Source: Verrucomicrobiales bacterium
Lineage (GTDB): Bacteria; Verrucomicrobiota; Verrucomicrobiia; Verrucomicrobiales; DEV007
Direction of reading: 5' to 3'
NCBI GenBank assembly: GCA_029213025.1
Contig: JARGOZ010000007.1
Location: 10,084 to 57,183 of the forward strand
Length of the DNA: 47,100 nt
How positions within the stretch are numbered: the stretch's first letter is position 1; every line of letters begins with the position of its first letter. A program made the translations under genes and the position numbers. Positions 24,465 through 34,071 of the stretch are shown here, one piece after another. The notes below the pieces were generated by a model. That model was not told where the DNA came from and made no database searches. It saw nothing but the letters and a program-made list of their open reading frames with translations.

Positions 24465-25895
24465 CTACAATTCCTGCAAAGCCGTGCCCAACGTTTCGGC
24501 GACTTTCCGTGCGGTAACCGCTTTCGGAGTGAGTTCCGCCGCCCTGCCGAGAGCCCAGCTTCCCGCGCCGGCCGCATTATGCAGCGACAAGCCCTGTGCG
24601 GCCAGGGAGGCGACCATCCCGGTGAGCACATCGCCCATCCCTCCACTCGCCATTGATGGAGTACCGGTGGAATTGACTGTTGTGAAAGTTCCCGGTGTGG
24701 CAATCACCGTGCGGGCTCCTTTGTAGAGAAGAGTAACGTTCCACTTTTCGGCAAGTGTCCGGGCAGTATTGATACGGTCACCTTCTATGGATGAAAGTCT
24801 GGCCAATTCCCCGGGATGAGGAGTTAAAACTCTTTTGCCTGCCGGAAACCCGGACAACAGATCGGGTTTCGAGGCGAGCCAGTTTAACATGTCGGCATCG
24901 AGGACCATTTTTGTATCCCCGGCCGCGGCAAATTCCAGCAGTTCATTGTTTACTTCGCTGCCGAGACCGGGACCGATTGCCATCACATCCGCCGGGTGAT
25001 TCACGATTTGTTCGATAGATTGCCCGTAGGGTCGCACCATCACATCTACCGGTGCCTGAGACGCGACTATGGTATAGATTTCTTCCGGCACAAAAACGGA
25101 AACCAATCCCGCCCCGCTGTGAAGCGCGCCCAGTGAAGACAGGACCGCAGCCCCGGTTAACCCGCGTGAGCCGGCTACTATCGTTACCCGCCCGGCTTTC
25201 CCTTTGTGAGTATCAAATTCTCTGGTTGGAAAACAACTGTGCAGGGTTTCCGGACAAAGCAGAGTCAGAGAGCTGTCGCCCTCCTCTACCGGAATTTCCG
25301 GTAACGGTATCAGGTGCAGTCTACCGACGTGATTGATCGATCTCTCCGACAGTAATCCCTGCTTGGGGACACAAATCGTCAGAGTATGATCCGCCTTGAC
25401 GGCCCCTCCGTAGATCTCACCGGTATCGCCGTCGACACCGGAAGGGATATCTATCGCAAAGGTGCGGGCGGATTCTTCTTCACGGATCCGGTTCATTTCA
25501 GCGGCGAGTTCACTGACAGAATCCCGCAATGCGCCTTTCGCACCGATACCCAGCAACCCGTCCACCAGAATTCTACATTCTCCCCCGGCCCCGTCCGGAA
25601 CGGCTTCAAACTCACGCAGCTTTTTCCGGGACAATTCCGTTCGGTTAACCGGCGGATGGGAAAATTTCACACCGACCTGCCAGCCCCACTTTCGCAGCCA
25701 GGTTCCGACGACCAGAGCATCGCCACCGTTGTTGCCGCTACCGCAAAAGAGAGTGGCCCTTCCGGGTTCACTCTCTGTTTTCCTGATTGCCTCAGCACAG
25801 CGGTGCCCGGCCTGATTCATCTGCGGCTCCGCCGGAGTCCCGTCGGCAAACAGGCGGGCTTCTGCGGACTGCATTTGTTGGCAGGTCACGACCAT
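24465..25895 (-). CDS. nnr: Bifunctional NAD(P)H-hydrate epimerase/dehydratase
   Basis: A 476-residue metabolite-repair enzyme. The N-terminal epimerase domain (1-205) has LFCGSGNNGGDALVVG and AIDIPSGVDGDTGE. The C-terminal ADP-dependent dehydratase (about 220-476) has GKAGRVTIVAGSRGLTGAA, DADMLNWLA, LTPHPGELARL and GTPSMASGGMGDVLTGM. The two domains convert damaged NADHX/NADPHX back to NAD(P)H. It sits 11 bases downstream of the amidase gene. Confidence 0.95.
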   Translation of the reverse strand: MVVTCQQMQSAEARLFADGTPAEPQMNQAGHRCAEAIRKTESEPGRATLFCGSGNNGGDALVVGTWLRKWGWQVGVKFSHPPVNRTELSRKKLREFEAVPDGAGGECRILVDGLLGIGAKGALRDSVSELAAEMNRIREEESARTFAIDIPSGVDGDTGEIYGGAVKADHTLTICVPKQGLLSERSINHVGRLHLIPLPEIPVEEGDSSLTLLCPETLHSCFPTREFDTHKGKAGRVTIVAGSRGLTGAAVLSSLGALHSGAGLVSVFVPEEIYTIVASQAPVDVMVRPYGQSIEQIVNHPADVMAIGPGLGSEVNNELLEFAAAGDTKMVLDADMLNWLASKPDLLSGFPAGKRVLTPHPGELARLSSIEGDRINTARTLAEKWNVTLLYKGARTVIATPGTFTTVNSTGTPSMASGGMGDVLTGMVASLAAQGLSLHNAAGAGSWALGRAAELTPKAVTARKVAETLGTALQEL

Positions 25896-25906
25896 GCCGA
25901 ACGATA

Positions 25907-26509
25907 CTACCGGTTTTTGTAGTTCAAAATCCCTTTTGCGATGCTGTCAGCAATAATTTGTCGGCGCTTACCTTCCATCATGGCATCGCGCTCAATTGCG
26001 TTGGAAACAAAGCCCCCCTCGACAAGACAAGCCGGAGCGTGAGTTCTTCTGAGAACGGCAAAGCTGGCTTTTTTCACTCCGCGGTCTACCGCTTCAACTC
26101 CCTCGATCAAATCATCCTGCACATACCGGGCCAGCTTGCCGCCCTGCGACCCGTAGTAATACGTTTCAATACCGCTCACGGTATTTTTCCAACTGTGATT
26201 GAAGTGAATACTCACAAAAATCGACTTCCGGTATTTGTTGGCAATACTCGCTCTTTCGCTGAGCGTCACAAAATTGTCTTTTGATCGCACCATCACAACT
26301 TTGAGCCCGTTCTCGCGCAGGGTCCTCTCGAGGCGGCGACAAACATCCAGGTTAATGTGTTTCTCATACACTTTAGATTCCGCCGCACCGAGATCATGAC
26401 CGCCGTGTCCGGCATCGATCACCACAGTTGTGAAATCAGCCGCTGCTGCGGAACCCATTCCCAATACAGCGACAGTCAAAGTTAATAAAAGTTTGTGGGC
26501 TTCGATCAT
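25907..26509 (-). CDS. N-acetylmuramoyl-L-alanine amidase (Amidase_3)
   Basis: A 200-residue zinc amidase that splits peptide stems from glycan strands. Signal peptide 1-23 (ending SAAAA). The zinc and catalytic residues of Amidase_3 are all visible: H in IDAGHGGHDLG, E in VYEKHINLDV, H in SIHFNHS and the catalytic E in CLVEGGFVSN. There is no LysM, SPOR or AMIN domain, so it is a minimal periplasmic form. Its upstream region is AT-rich, with TTGATT followed at about 17 bases by TAAATT, a plausible promoter on the minus strand. Confidence 0.93.
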   Translation of the reverse strand: MIEAHKLLLTLTVAVLGMGSAAAADFTTVVIDAGHGGHDLGAAESKVYEKHINLDVCRRLERTLRENGLKVVMVRSKDNFVTLSERASIANKYRKSIFVSIHFNHSWKNTVSGIETYYYGSQGGKLARYVQDDLIEGVEAVDRGVKKASFAVLRRTHAPACLVEGGFVSNAIERDAMMEGKRRQIIADSIAKGILNYKNR

Positions 26510-26756
26510 GTTTCCAGAAATTTTTATTAAATTTAAATATTAAATATGACTTAATCAAGCTTATATGTTAAATTTTCTCCCCGACCGGAAAATCAAACAG
26601 GGACGAAATTTATGTCGAGTCTGACGAATCAGTTCTGTGATTATCCGAAAAATAACCCACAACCAGGATGCCCCTTCCCCTCATACTTCCACGGCTCCAG
26701 GATTTGTTTCTTAGACAAAGTGGAAAACGGGGATGGAGGCACCTGAATGACAATAA

Positions 26757-27482
26757 TTGAAAAATATTCCAATGATTCCAGTTCCTTCGAAAACAACGCT
26801 TTTCAGCCTCGCAGTATCTCTTCTACTAATTGCCTTCAGCGGTCTGCTGCCCGCGGTGCCAGGCCACGCCAGCCAGGCTTTCGTCTATCCCGACCATCTA
26901 CATGGGCGAAAACTGTCCAACGGGGAAATATTCCGGCACGACCGTCTCACGGCCGGGCACGCCACTATCCCACCGGGGACAGTGGTGCGAATCGTCAATT
27001 TGGGCAACCAGATGGCTATCGATGTGCTCATCAATGAACGTTGGACCGGGTCCAGTACGGGAGTTATCCTAACACGCGCATCAGCGTCAATGCTGGGCAT
27101 GCAACCGGGGGCGCGGACTATGGTGAACATCACCTTGCTCAGCCATCCGGCCGCCCGGAGCCAGGCGCTGCCGAGCATTCCGCCCACTCGGGCCGAAGTT
27201 CCCCGCCCCGAAACGGGCAGTCAGCGAAAAACCGTCGGCCCCCCGTCTTCACCAACCGGGATCTACTTCCTCGAATTTGCCACTTACAACAATATCGTGC
27301 AGGCTAAGATGCTTTCCCTGAAATTGACCTCCAAAGGTGCGCCCAGCAAAGTCGTCGAGGATCAACGGGGCATGTATCATGTGATTTCCGATGGATTTTT
27401 CACCAGTCTTGCCGATGCCTCCGGAGCGTACCATTTGGTGAGCCGGAATGTGGGACACACTCCGGTGATCAAGAAAATATAA
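26757..27482 (+). CDS. RlpA-like double-psi beta-barrel protein with SPOR-like tail
   Basis: A 241-residue exported protein. Signal peptide about 8-38, then a double-psi barrel: HLHGRKLSNGEIFRHDRLTAGHATIPPGTVVRIVNL and AIDVLINERWTGSSTGVILTRASASMLGM. In RlpA lytic transglycosylases the second motif reads IND-RGP. Here it is INERWT, so the catalytic Asp is replaced by Glu and the RGP turn is lost; enzymatic activity is doubtful. The C-terminal 70 residues (YFLEFATYNNIVQAKMLSLKL...YHVISDGFF) look like a peptidoglycan-binding SPOR domain. The frame opens with TTG 26757; ATG 26772 is an alternative start with an equally good signal peptide. Confidence 0.78.
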   Translation: MKNIPMIPVPSKTTLFSLAVSLLLIAFSGLLPAVPGHASQAFVYPDHLHGRKLSNGEIFRHDRLTAGHATIPPGTVVRIVNLGNQMAIDVLINERWTGSSTGVILTRASASMLGMQPGARTMVNITLLSHPAARSQALPSIPPTRAEVPRPETGSQRKTVGPPSSPTGIYFLEFATYNNIVQAKMLSLKLTSKGAPSKVVEDQRGMYHVISDGFFTSLADASGAYHLVSRNVGHTPVIKKI

Positions 27483-27533
27483 ACCGGTTCAAGTTGACCC
27501 GGACAGGGTAAAGAAGCAGGTTAAAACAAGGCC

Positions 27534-27845
27534 ATGAAAGATAAAATTGATAAACTGAAAACGTCGATGGAATCGACAGGCCGCGATCATTCCGAAATCG
27601 TCGCAGCCCTCGAACGTCTCGATGCCCGGATCAGGGAAGATGAGCAATATCCCGGCAGGGTTTTGATCGGAGACGAAATCGAGAGCACCGCCGTGGATCT
27701 GGACAACGAAGAGTTGATGGACGGCCACCTTTCCGGTCGCTGGAAAACACTTGGCGAAAGGCTTGAGGAATGGGAAAAAGATCACCCCGGAGTCACTCTC
27801 ATGATTGGCGATATAGCGAGAGCGCTGGCTGTATCAGGCCTGTAG
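27534..27845 (+). CDS. DUF4404-like small cytoplasmic protein
   Basis: A 103-residue charged protein: MKDKIDKLKTSMESTG, a helical first half with ALERLDARI, and the ending RLEEWEKDHPGVTLMIGDIARALAVSGL. That C-terminal pattern (F/W-E-x-x-HP-x-x-x, then I-x-x-x-A-x-x-L-x-x-x-G) is what I associate with DUF4404. Function unknown. It follows the RlpA-like gene by 51 bases. Cluster 3 of the dispersed repeat begins 22 bases after its stop. Confidence 0.62.
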   Translation: MKDKIDKLKTSMESTGRDHSEIVAALERLDARIREDEQYPGRVLIGDEIESTAVDLDNEELMDGHLSGRWKTLGERLEEWEKDHPGVTLMIGDIARALAVSGL

Positions 27846-27867
27846 CAGAGACCGCGTTCCGGTCGAC

Positions 27868-27923
27868 TGTACCCTGTTAGATACAAAACTGTACCCTGTT
27901 AGGTCCAGGACTGTACCCTGTTA
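27868..27923. repeat. Dispersed 22-bp repeat, cluster 3 (three copies)
   Basis: Three exact copies of TGTACCCTGTTA at 27868-27879, 27890-27901 and 27912-27923, again with starts exactly 22 bp apart. The spacer between copies 2 and 3 contains GTCCAGGAC, a perfect palindrome around a central A. The first copy is preceded by CGAC and the last is followed by AGTC. The cluster fills the gap between two convergent genes and ends 7 bases from the nfeD stop, so it is not in front of any gene. Confidence 0.95.
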
Positions 27924-27930
27924 AGTCGGC

Positions 27931-28398
27931 TCACACGCTTACCTCTTCGACGAAAATACTGGGCCCCCGGGTTTTGATGACTTTGACAGTTTTGCCTTTG
28001 TCGATCTTCCCGGATTCGGTCATCACATCGACTTTTTCCCCGTCGAATTCTGCATGACCGGACGGGGAAATTTTGGTGAGAGTGACGCCCTCTTTTCCTA
28101 CCAGCGAATCGAGCCAGAGTTCTTCACTTGAATCGTCGATCGATTGATTGAGCACCAGCTGGCGGGTGAACGGAAGCCGGTGGAAATTTTTGATCCACAA
28201 CGCAGTGATAATTACGCCGAATACCATCACGGCAACGAGGGCAATGGCACCTGCCATCGCCCCGTAATTCACAAAGGTCAGCGTCACCGCCGCCAACAGA
28301 CAAATAATCCCGCCCACGCCGACAATCCCGCCCGGAAGCACCAGCTCGGCAAGAAGCAGTGCGATTCCGACTACCGCGAGAGCGATGATTGCGGTCAT
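27931..28398 (-). CDS. NfeD-like membrane protein
   Basis: A 155-residue protein with three membrane helices (about 3-18, 24-42, 47-68) and a C-terminal OB-fold-like domain. The latter is seen in LVGKEGVTLTKISPSGHAEFDGEKVDVMTESGKIDKGKTVKVIKTRG, the classic NfeD pattern. NfeD proteins usually act with stomatin-like proteins or SDHs at the membrane; no such partner is adjacent. Its ATG overlaps the secA TGA stop (ATGA), so it is translationally coupled to secA. Confidence 0.88.
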   Translation of the reverse strand: MTAIIALAVVGIALLLAELVLPGGIVGVGGIICLLAAVTLTFVNYGAMAGAIALVAVMVFGVIITALWIKNFHRLPFTRQLVLNQSIDDSSEELWLDSLVGKEGVTLTKISPSGHAEFDGEKVDVMTESGKIDKGKTVKVIKTRGPSIFVEEVSV

Positions 28399-31300
28399 AT
28401 TTTACCGCAACACTGCTTGAATTTTTTACCGCTACCGCAAGGACAGGGATCATTCCGACCCACTTTGGGTTGATCCCTCTTTACGGTTTTGGGGATCTCG
28501 ATTCTCGGCTGTTCCAGATTGGTTTCCGCCACAATTCCCGCGGCGGTTTCTTTGTTTCCGGCAGCAAGATCGGCCAAAACATCGGGACGACTCAGTTTCT
28601 GCATACTTTGCATGAGGCGACCGAAGTCTTCCGAGGTCCGCAGCGATGCCGTCGTGGTGAACAAATGCTGAAGAACCTCGGCTTTGATTTCATTCATCAA
28701 TCCGACAAACAGATCGTAGGCAGCCACTTTGTATTCCACGAGGGGATCCTTCTGAGCGTGGCGGTAGTTGGAAATACCGTCGCGCAGGCCGTCCATTTCG
28801 TAGAGGTGCTCCTGCCAGAGATGATCGACGCTGTTGAGAATGACAAAGCGCTCCAGATCTTCGAGAATTTCGGGATCCTCGTGGGCGCACTTCAAATTGT
28901 AGGCTGCTTTGGCTTTGTCGATTACGATATCGACATTTTCTTCGGTAGTACGATCAGCAAAGCCGTCGTCAGCCGAGAGGCCGAGCGGGATCACGGAGTT
29001 CAACCAGGCAAGAGCACTTTCCCAGTCGATGTTTCCGGAATCGATATCATAAAATTCCTCCAGCTTGTTGGGAACTGACTCCTCGATGATATCGATAACG
29101 AGTTGATGCGGATCTTCGGTGTTCATCACCTCGTTCCTGTACCCGTAAACAACAGACCGCTGGTTATTCATCACATCATCGTATTCGAGGATGTTTTTCC
29201 GGCCCATGTAGTTGCGCTGCTCGACCTTTTTCTGCGCGTTTTCCACCGATTTATTCAACCAGGGGTGTTCGAGTTCCTGCCCTTCTTCGAGGCCGAACCG
29301 CTCCATCATTTTGGTCATCCGGTCAGCGGCACCGAATTGCATCATCAACTCGTCTTCGAAACTGACAAAGAATGTCGAAACCCCCGGGTCACCCTGACGC
29401 GAACAACGTCCCCGCAGCTGGCGGTCGATTCGACGACTCTGGTGGCGCTCGGTCCCGATCACGAAAAGCCCGCCGAGTTCTTTTACCTCCTCGTCGAGTT
29501 TAATATCCGTTCCCCGGCCCGCCATGTTGGTAGCCACGGTGACAGCGCCTTTTTTACCGGCCCGGGCCACGATTTCAGCCTCCTGCATGTGGTATTTGGC
29601 GTTCAGCACGCTGTGCGGGATTTTTTCCCGCTTTAACATCCGGGAAAGAACCTCCGACGACTCCACACTGGCCGTTCCGAGAAGGATCGGCTGACCTTTG
29701 TAGTGAGCTTCTTTGATGGTTTCGATAACCATCTTGAATTTTTCACGCTGGGTCTTGAAAATCTTGTCGTTCTTATCGATCCGGGCGATAGGACGGTTCG
29801 TCGGGATGACCATGACGTCCGTTTTATAGATGTCGTGGAATTCTGCAGCTTCCGTTTCCGCCGTTCCGGTCATACCGCCGATTTTTTCGTAGAGACGGAA
29901 GTAATTCTGGATCGTGATCGTCGCGTAGGTCTGGGTTTCCCCCTCAATCGTGACGCCCTCTTTCGCTTCGACCGCCTGGTGAAGTCCATCCGACCAGCGG
30001 CGCCCGGCCATTTCACGACCTGTGTTCTGGTCGACAATCATGACCTTGTTGTCGCGAACAAGATAGTCTTTGTCCTTCACATACAAGGTAAAGGCCTTAA
30101 GAAGCTGAGAGATGGTGTGCATCCGCTCGGCCTGATTATTCATCTTCTCCTGAACTTCCGCCTTCTTTTTCGCCACCTGTTCGGGAGAAAGACTGGAGTC
30201 ACCTTCGATCACGGAAAATGCCGAGGCGAGATCGGGAAGTACAAATGCTTCCGGATCGTCCGGACTGAGGAATTGGCGACCTTTTTCCGTCAATTCCGCC
30301 TCGTGCTGCTTTTCGTCGACGGTAAAGAAAACTTCCTCTTTGAGTGCGAACAGAGCTTTTTTCTGAGGATCGCGGTAAAATTCGAGTTCCGCTTTGTCGA
30401 TCAACTTCCGGATTTCAGGATCCTCCATGGCCTTCATCAGAGCCTTGTTCCTGGGTTGGGCGAGTTTGATCTTATAGAAAATATTTCCGGCCTCGTCCAA
30501 CTCACCTTCTTCGACGAGTTTTTTGGCATCAGCTGCCAGTTCGTTACAATGGGATGACTGCTTGCGGTAGAGGGCCTGAATTCCGGATTTGTAGCGGTCG
30601 AACTGTTGTTCACCACGCTGAATAACCGGTCCGGAGATAATCAACGGCGTCCTGGCTTCGTCAATCAGCACGGAGTCAGCCTCATCAATCAAACAGAAAT
30701 AGTGAGAGCGCTGGACCTGTTCCATTCTGCTCTGCGCCATCCCGTTGTCGCGCAGGTAATCGAAGCCGAATTCACTGGCCGTTCCGTAGGTGATATCTTT
30801 CTGATATTGCGCCCTGCGATCCTCTTTTTCCTGATTGTTTTGGATACAGCCCACAGTCAGTCCGAGGTATTCAAAAAGGTGCCCCATCCACTCGGCATCC
30901 CGTCGGGCCAGATAATCATTCACTGTCACCACATGGACACCCAGTCCGGTCAGTGCATTGAGAAACACCGGCAGCGTCGCGACAAGGGTTTTACCCTCAC
31001 CAGTCGCCATTTCTGCGATGAATCCCTTGTGCAGAGACATTCCGCCGATGAGCTGGACATCAAAATGAACCATCTCCCATTTCACCGGCTGATCACAAAC
31101 GATCCACTCCGTGCCACAAAGGCGGCGGGCAGCGTTTTTCACCACGGCAAAAGCTTCCGGCAGGATTTCTTCGAGATACTTCTTCCGCAGTTCGGGGAAA
31201 TCCTCTTTAATCTCGTTAAAATCCTCCTGCGCAGTGATGATGTATTCCACCAATTGATCATTGGGAATTTCCGCGACTTCATCGGGCTTTACGAAAATCT

Positions 31301-31595
31301 TCGCTTTGGAAAAATCATCGGCGAGATTTTCGAAGCGCTTCGCCCAGCCGAGCAGAATTTCGCGATTCGTCTCATCATCGTGATGCCTTAACAGGCGGGG
31401 GCTGTAGAAATCGAGTTCGATCCGATAGCGGTCGAGATAATCTTTCCATCCCTTCGATTTCTCCAGTAAAATACTCTCCGGTTCCGATTGAAGAGCTTCT
31501 TCAATCTCATTAATCCGGTCTACCAACGGCAGAAGTTTTTTGATTTCACGCTGATTCTTATTACCAACGATTGTTTTGAGAATCCATTTAACCAT
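28395..31595 (-). CDS. secA: Preprotein translocase ATPase SecA
   Basis: A 1,066-residue motor ATPase of the Sec pathway. The start is set at ATG for MVKWILKTIVGNKNQREIK (31595); a longer reading would begin with TTG. Walker A is in FIAEMATGEGKTLVATLP; LIDEADSVLIDEARTPLIISG, AGRRWSDGLHQAVEAKE, GMTGTAETEA and GRGTDIKL are all present. It is longer than E. coli SecA (901) because of a Lys/Glu-rich insertion in the first nucleotide-binding domain (from about RYKSGIQALYRKQSSH), a feature I associate with SecA of Bacteroidetes and PVC bacteria. The zinc tail NDPCPCGSGKKFKQCC is intact. Confidence 0.96.
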   Translation of the reverse strand: MVKWILKTIVGNKNQREIKKLLPLVDRINEIEEALQSEPESILLEKSKGWKDYLDRYRIELDFYSPRLLRHHDDETNREILLGWAKRFENLADDFSKAKIFVKPDEVAEIPNDQLVEYIITAQEDFNEIKEDFPELRKKYLEEILPEAFAVVKNAARRLCGTEWIVCDQPVKWEMVHFDVQLIGGMSLHKGFIAEMATGEGKTLVATLPVFLNALTGLGVHVVTVNDYLARRDAEWMGHLFEYLGLTVGCIQNNQEKEDRRAQYQKDITYGTASEFGFDYLRDNGMAQSRMEQVQRSHYFCLIDEADSVLIDEARTPLIISGPVIQRGEQQFDRYKSGIQALYRKQSSHCNELAADAKKLVEEGELDEAGNIFYKIKLAQPRNKALMKAMEDPEIRKLIDKAELEFYRDPQKKALFALKEEVFFTVDEKQHEAELTEKGRQFLSPDDPEAFVLPDLASAFSVIEGDSSLSPEQVAKKKAEVQEKMNNQAERMHTISQLLKAFTLYVKDKDYLVRDNKVMIVDQNTGREMAGRRWSDGLHQAVEAKEGVTIEGETQTYATITIQNYFRLYEKIGGMTGTAETEAAEFHDIYKTDVMVIPTNRPIARIDKNDKIFKTQREKFKMVIETIKEAHYKGQPILLGTASVESSEVLSRMLKREKIPHSVLNAKYHMQEAEIVARAGKKGAVTVATNMAGRGTDIKLDEEVKELGGLFVIGTERHQSRRIDRQLRGRCSRQGDPGVSTFFVSFEDELMMQFGAADRMTKMMERFGLEEGQELEHPWLNKSVENAQKKVEQRNYMGRKNILEYDDVMNNQRSVVYGYRNEVMNTEDPHQLVIDIIEESVPNKLEEFYDIDSGNIDWESALAWLNSVIPLGLSADDGFADRTTEENVDIVIDKAKAAYNLKCAHEDPEILEDLERFVILNSVDHLWQEHLYEMDGLRDGISNYRHAQKDPLVEYKVAAYDLFVGLMNEIKAEVLQHLFTTTASLRTSEDFGRLMQSMQKLSRPDVLADLAAGNKETAAGIVAETNLEQPRIEIPKTVKRDQPKVGRNDPCPCGSGKKFKQCCGKI

Positions 31596-31685
31596 GACTA
31601 ATCCTGTCAATAAAATTTATAAATATTGAAAATACAGCAATTTTAACTTTTCGCCTCCGAAAACACTGACAGAATCATGGACACT

Positions 31686-32459
31686 CTAGGACGCTCTTCG
31701 TTGAAGAAACTCCTCAGCGAGATTGCGGTAGGCAATAGCACCTGAGCAGGTGGGAGCGTATTCGAGAATTGATTGGCCGTAACTCGGAGCTTCCCCGAGT
31801 CTGATATTCCGCGGCACCACTGTTTCATAAGTGATTTCGGGGAAATAACGGCGAACATCGTTGATAACCAGCGATGAAAGGTTGGTCCTTGCATCAGCCA
31901 TGGTCATTACGATCCCTTCGAGAATGACATTCGGGTTGGCACCCGAATTTCTGATTTCTTCGTGAATTCCGACGATTTTTGAAAGTCCTTCGAGCCCGAA
32001 ATATTCGCACTGCAGAGGAACAAGCAGTTCATCGGCAGCGGCGAGAGCGGAAGTCATAATAACTCCCAGCGAAGGCGGACAGTCCATAAGGAGGTAGTCT
32101 GCCGGATCGGACTCTTTAAAAGGTTGTATAATGTTACGTAGACGTACGAGATGGTCGTCATCTTTCGCCATTTCGATCTCACAGCCTGCGAGGTCCATAT
32201 CGCAGGGGATCAGCTTCAGGTTTTCGTACTTTGTGTCGAGCAAAAGCTCCCCGATATTGCTGTCCCGCGAGATGAGATGCTGATAGATGCTGGGGTGATC
32301 CCCCGGATTGAAATCCAGGGCACTGGTGGAGTTGGCCTGTGGATCCATATCCACAACGATAACTCTTTGTCCTTTCTCGGCGAGTGCTGCTCCCAGATTA
32401 ACGGAGGTCGTGGTTTTACCCACGCCACCCTTTTGGTTAGCGATTGCGATGACTTTCAT
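31686..32459 (-). CDS. parA: ParA/Soj-type chromosome partition ATPase
   Basis: A 257-residue deviant-Walker ATPase. [14 protein letters not shown] (10-23) carries the signature lysine; [16 protein letters not shown] and [13 protein letters not shown] are the other ATPase motifs. It lacks an N-terminal helix-turn-helix, so it is the chromosomal Soj type. No ParB gene is adjacent and I found no TGTTTCACGTGAAACA-like parS in the window. It is 90 bases upstream of secA on the same strand. Confidence 0.92.
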   Translation of the reverse strand: MKVIAIANQKGGVGKTTTSVNLGAALAEKGQRVIVVDMDPQANSTSALDFNPGDHPSIYQHLISRDSNIGELLLDTKYENLKLIPCDMDLAGCEIEMAKDDDHLVRLRNIIQPFKESDPADYLLMDCPPSLGVIMTSALAAADELLVPLQCEYFGLEGLSKIVGIHEEIRNSGANPNVILEGIVMTMADARTNLSSLVINDVRRYFPEITYETVVPRNIRLGEAPSYGQSILEYAPTCSGAIAYRNLAEEFLQRRAS

Positions 32460-32694
32460 CTGTCAGATTTGGTGTGTTGCGTAACGTTTTATGAGGAGAG
32501 ATCCCAATCTGCCGAAAATCAGCAGACCTAATATCCCGGAGGGTACTATTGGCGGGAATTGTGGAGCTAGCCATATAAATCTTAAAATTCAATGATATGT
32601 TAATGGAATTCCTTCGTCGTTTGTCGATTTCGGCCAACTAAGTTCTTTGATGCTGGAGCGTTTTGCTGTAATAATTTACTTTCCGTGTCCATCG

Positions 32695-34062
32695 ATGAAT
32701 TTATCTAAACTCACAAAGATCCTCTCTGTGGTCTTTCTCTCCTTTTGTGGAGAGGAACTCATCGCGCAGTCCGGATCGTTGACCGTGCCAACCCCCAGCT
32801 TTTCCAGCCCGGGCACCTCCGCGAGCTCAACTACCGTCCCGGCTTCCGGAACTGCTCTCCGGCCTCTCAAACCTGTCCGCCTCCCCTCCCTGAATCCTCT
32901 CTACGAGCAGGCCCCCAATGCCCTTTCCAAATCTCAGGAGGAAGAAGCAGTCAAAGCGACAGAATCCGGCGAAGAAAAACCGCAAGAAGTGGAAATGGCC
33001 GTCACCAGCACGTCTCCACCACCCAAAAAGAAAGTCGCACTTTCCAAACCACCGAAAAACCAGGCGGTCCGGATCGATATGCTCGAAAAAATCGGCGATC
33101 AGCTCTCCCTCCGGATGAGAGCCATGAAACAGCGGGAGGAAGCCCTTTCCCAGCGGGAGGAAGCCCTCATTGAGAGAGAATCCAAGGCTTCCGAACGGGA
33201 AAAGATGATTCGCCAGATCGAGGAATCACTCCTTGAAAGGGAAGCTACTGTCCGCAAAAGGGAGCAACTTCCGCCTCCGCAAGTTTGGCGGGGAGAGAAG
33301 GCTCCCTCTGTTTATGCCCGGTATGCAGCTGTTCTCGACGGGCGCACGATGCAGTTTTTTCATACCAAAAACGCCACCGCTGCAACTCCGGTAGCCAGCA
33401 CGCAGAAGTTAATGACTGCTCTGGTAATCTGCGCCGAAGGCAGTCTGGATGAGATCGTGGTTGTCCCGCGGGAAGCCACCCAAGTCGAACCCACCGTTGT
33501 TGGAATCAAAACCGGCGAACGATACACCAGACGCCAGCTGCTCACCGCTCTTCTGGTTCGCAGTGGCAATGACCTCGCCGCCGCTTTAGCCATCGATAAC
33601 GCCGGTTCCGTTGAAGCTTTTTGTCAAAAAATGAATCTGATGGGCAAAAAGATCGGTTTGATCAATTCCAACTTCAAAACCCCGCACGGACTGCCCGCTC
33701 CGGGCCAGTATTCCTGCGCCCGGGATATCGGTATCGTTGCCTTTGAAGCATATCAAAACCCCGAAATTCGCGACATTGTGAAACAAAAGAGCTATCGCTT
33801 TCACTTCAACGACGACCGCTCTCTGCTCCTAACCAACACCAACCGGATCCTCCGCGAGTGGGAACACTGCAACGGCATGAAAACCGGCTTTACCTATGCA
33901 GCCGGAAAATGCCTGGTTTGCAGCGCGAATATCGGAGGCGAACACCGCATCTCGGTGGTCATCAAAGACACCAACGCCGGTGTATGGAGCGACAGTAAGA
34001 ACCTTCTTGATTGGGCTCTGAATCTCGAAATGCTGGGCCCTATGGATGGATTCGATTCCTGA
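32695..34062 (+). CDS. D-alanyl-D-alanine carboxypeptidase (S11) with coiled-coil stalk
   Basis: A 455-residue penicillin-binding protein of the PBP5 class. The start MNLSKLTKILSVVFLSF (32695) gives a good signal peptide; a reading from 32647 would put polar sequence ahead of it. Order: signal (1-25), Ser/Pro-rich linker (26-95), a charged coiled coil (about 100-190) with repeated QREEAL/ERE heptads, then the S11 domain. The catalytic triad of motifs is complete: S235-T-Q-K238, S290-G-N292 and K-T-G near 396. The long N-terminal stalk is unusual for S11 enzymes, which normally begin with the catalytic domain. The family's C-terminal domain and amphipathic anchor are absent. Confidence 0.88.
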   Translation: MNLSKLTKILSVVFLSFCGEELIAQSGSLTVPTPSFSSPGTSASSTTVPASGTALRPLKPVRLPSLNPLYEQAPNALSKSQEEEAVKATESGEEKPQEVEMAVTSTSPPPKKKVALSKPPKNQAVRIDMLEKIGDQLSLRMRAMKQREEALSQREEALIERESKASEREKMIRQIEESLLEREATVRKREQLPPPQVWRGEKAPSVYARYAAVLDGRTMQFFHTKNATAATPVASTQKLMTALVICAEGSLDEIVVVPREATQVEPTVVGIKTGERYTRRQLLTALLVRSGNDLAAALAIDNAGSVEAFCQKMNLMGKKIGLINSNFKTPHGLPAPGQYSCARDIGIVAFEAYQNPEIRDIVKQKSYRFHFNDDRSLLLTNTNRILREWEHCNGMKTGFTYAAGKCLVCSANIGGEHRISVVIKDTNAGVWSDSKNLLDWALNLEMLGPMDGFDS

Positions 34063-34071
34063 CAGCCCTGT

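Noticed and set aside
26747..27037. 96-codon frame starting after a GGAGG
   Set aside because: The Shine-Dalgarno-like site is well placed, but the protein is Arg/Pro-rich shadow sequence of the RlpA-like gene in another frame.
29135..29155. CTGTACCCGTAAAC inside secA as a repeat copy
   Set aside because: Only TGTACCC matches; it is coding sequence for a SecA segment and is not repeated at 22 bp.
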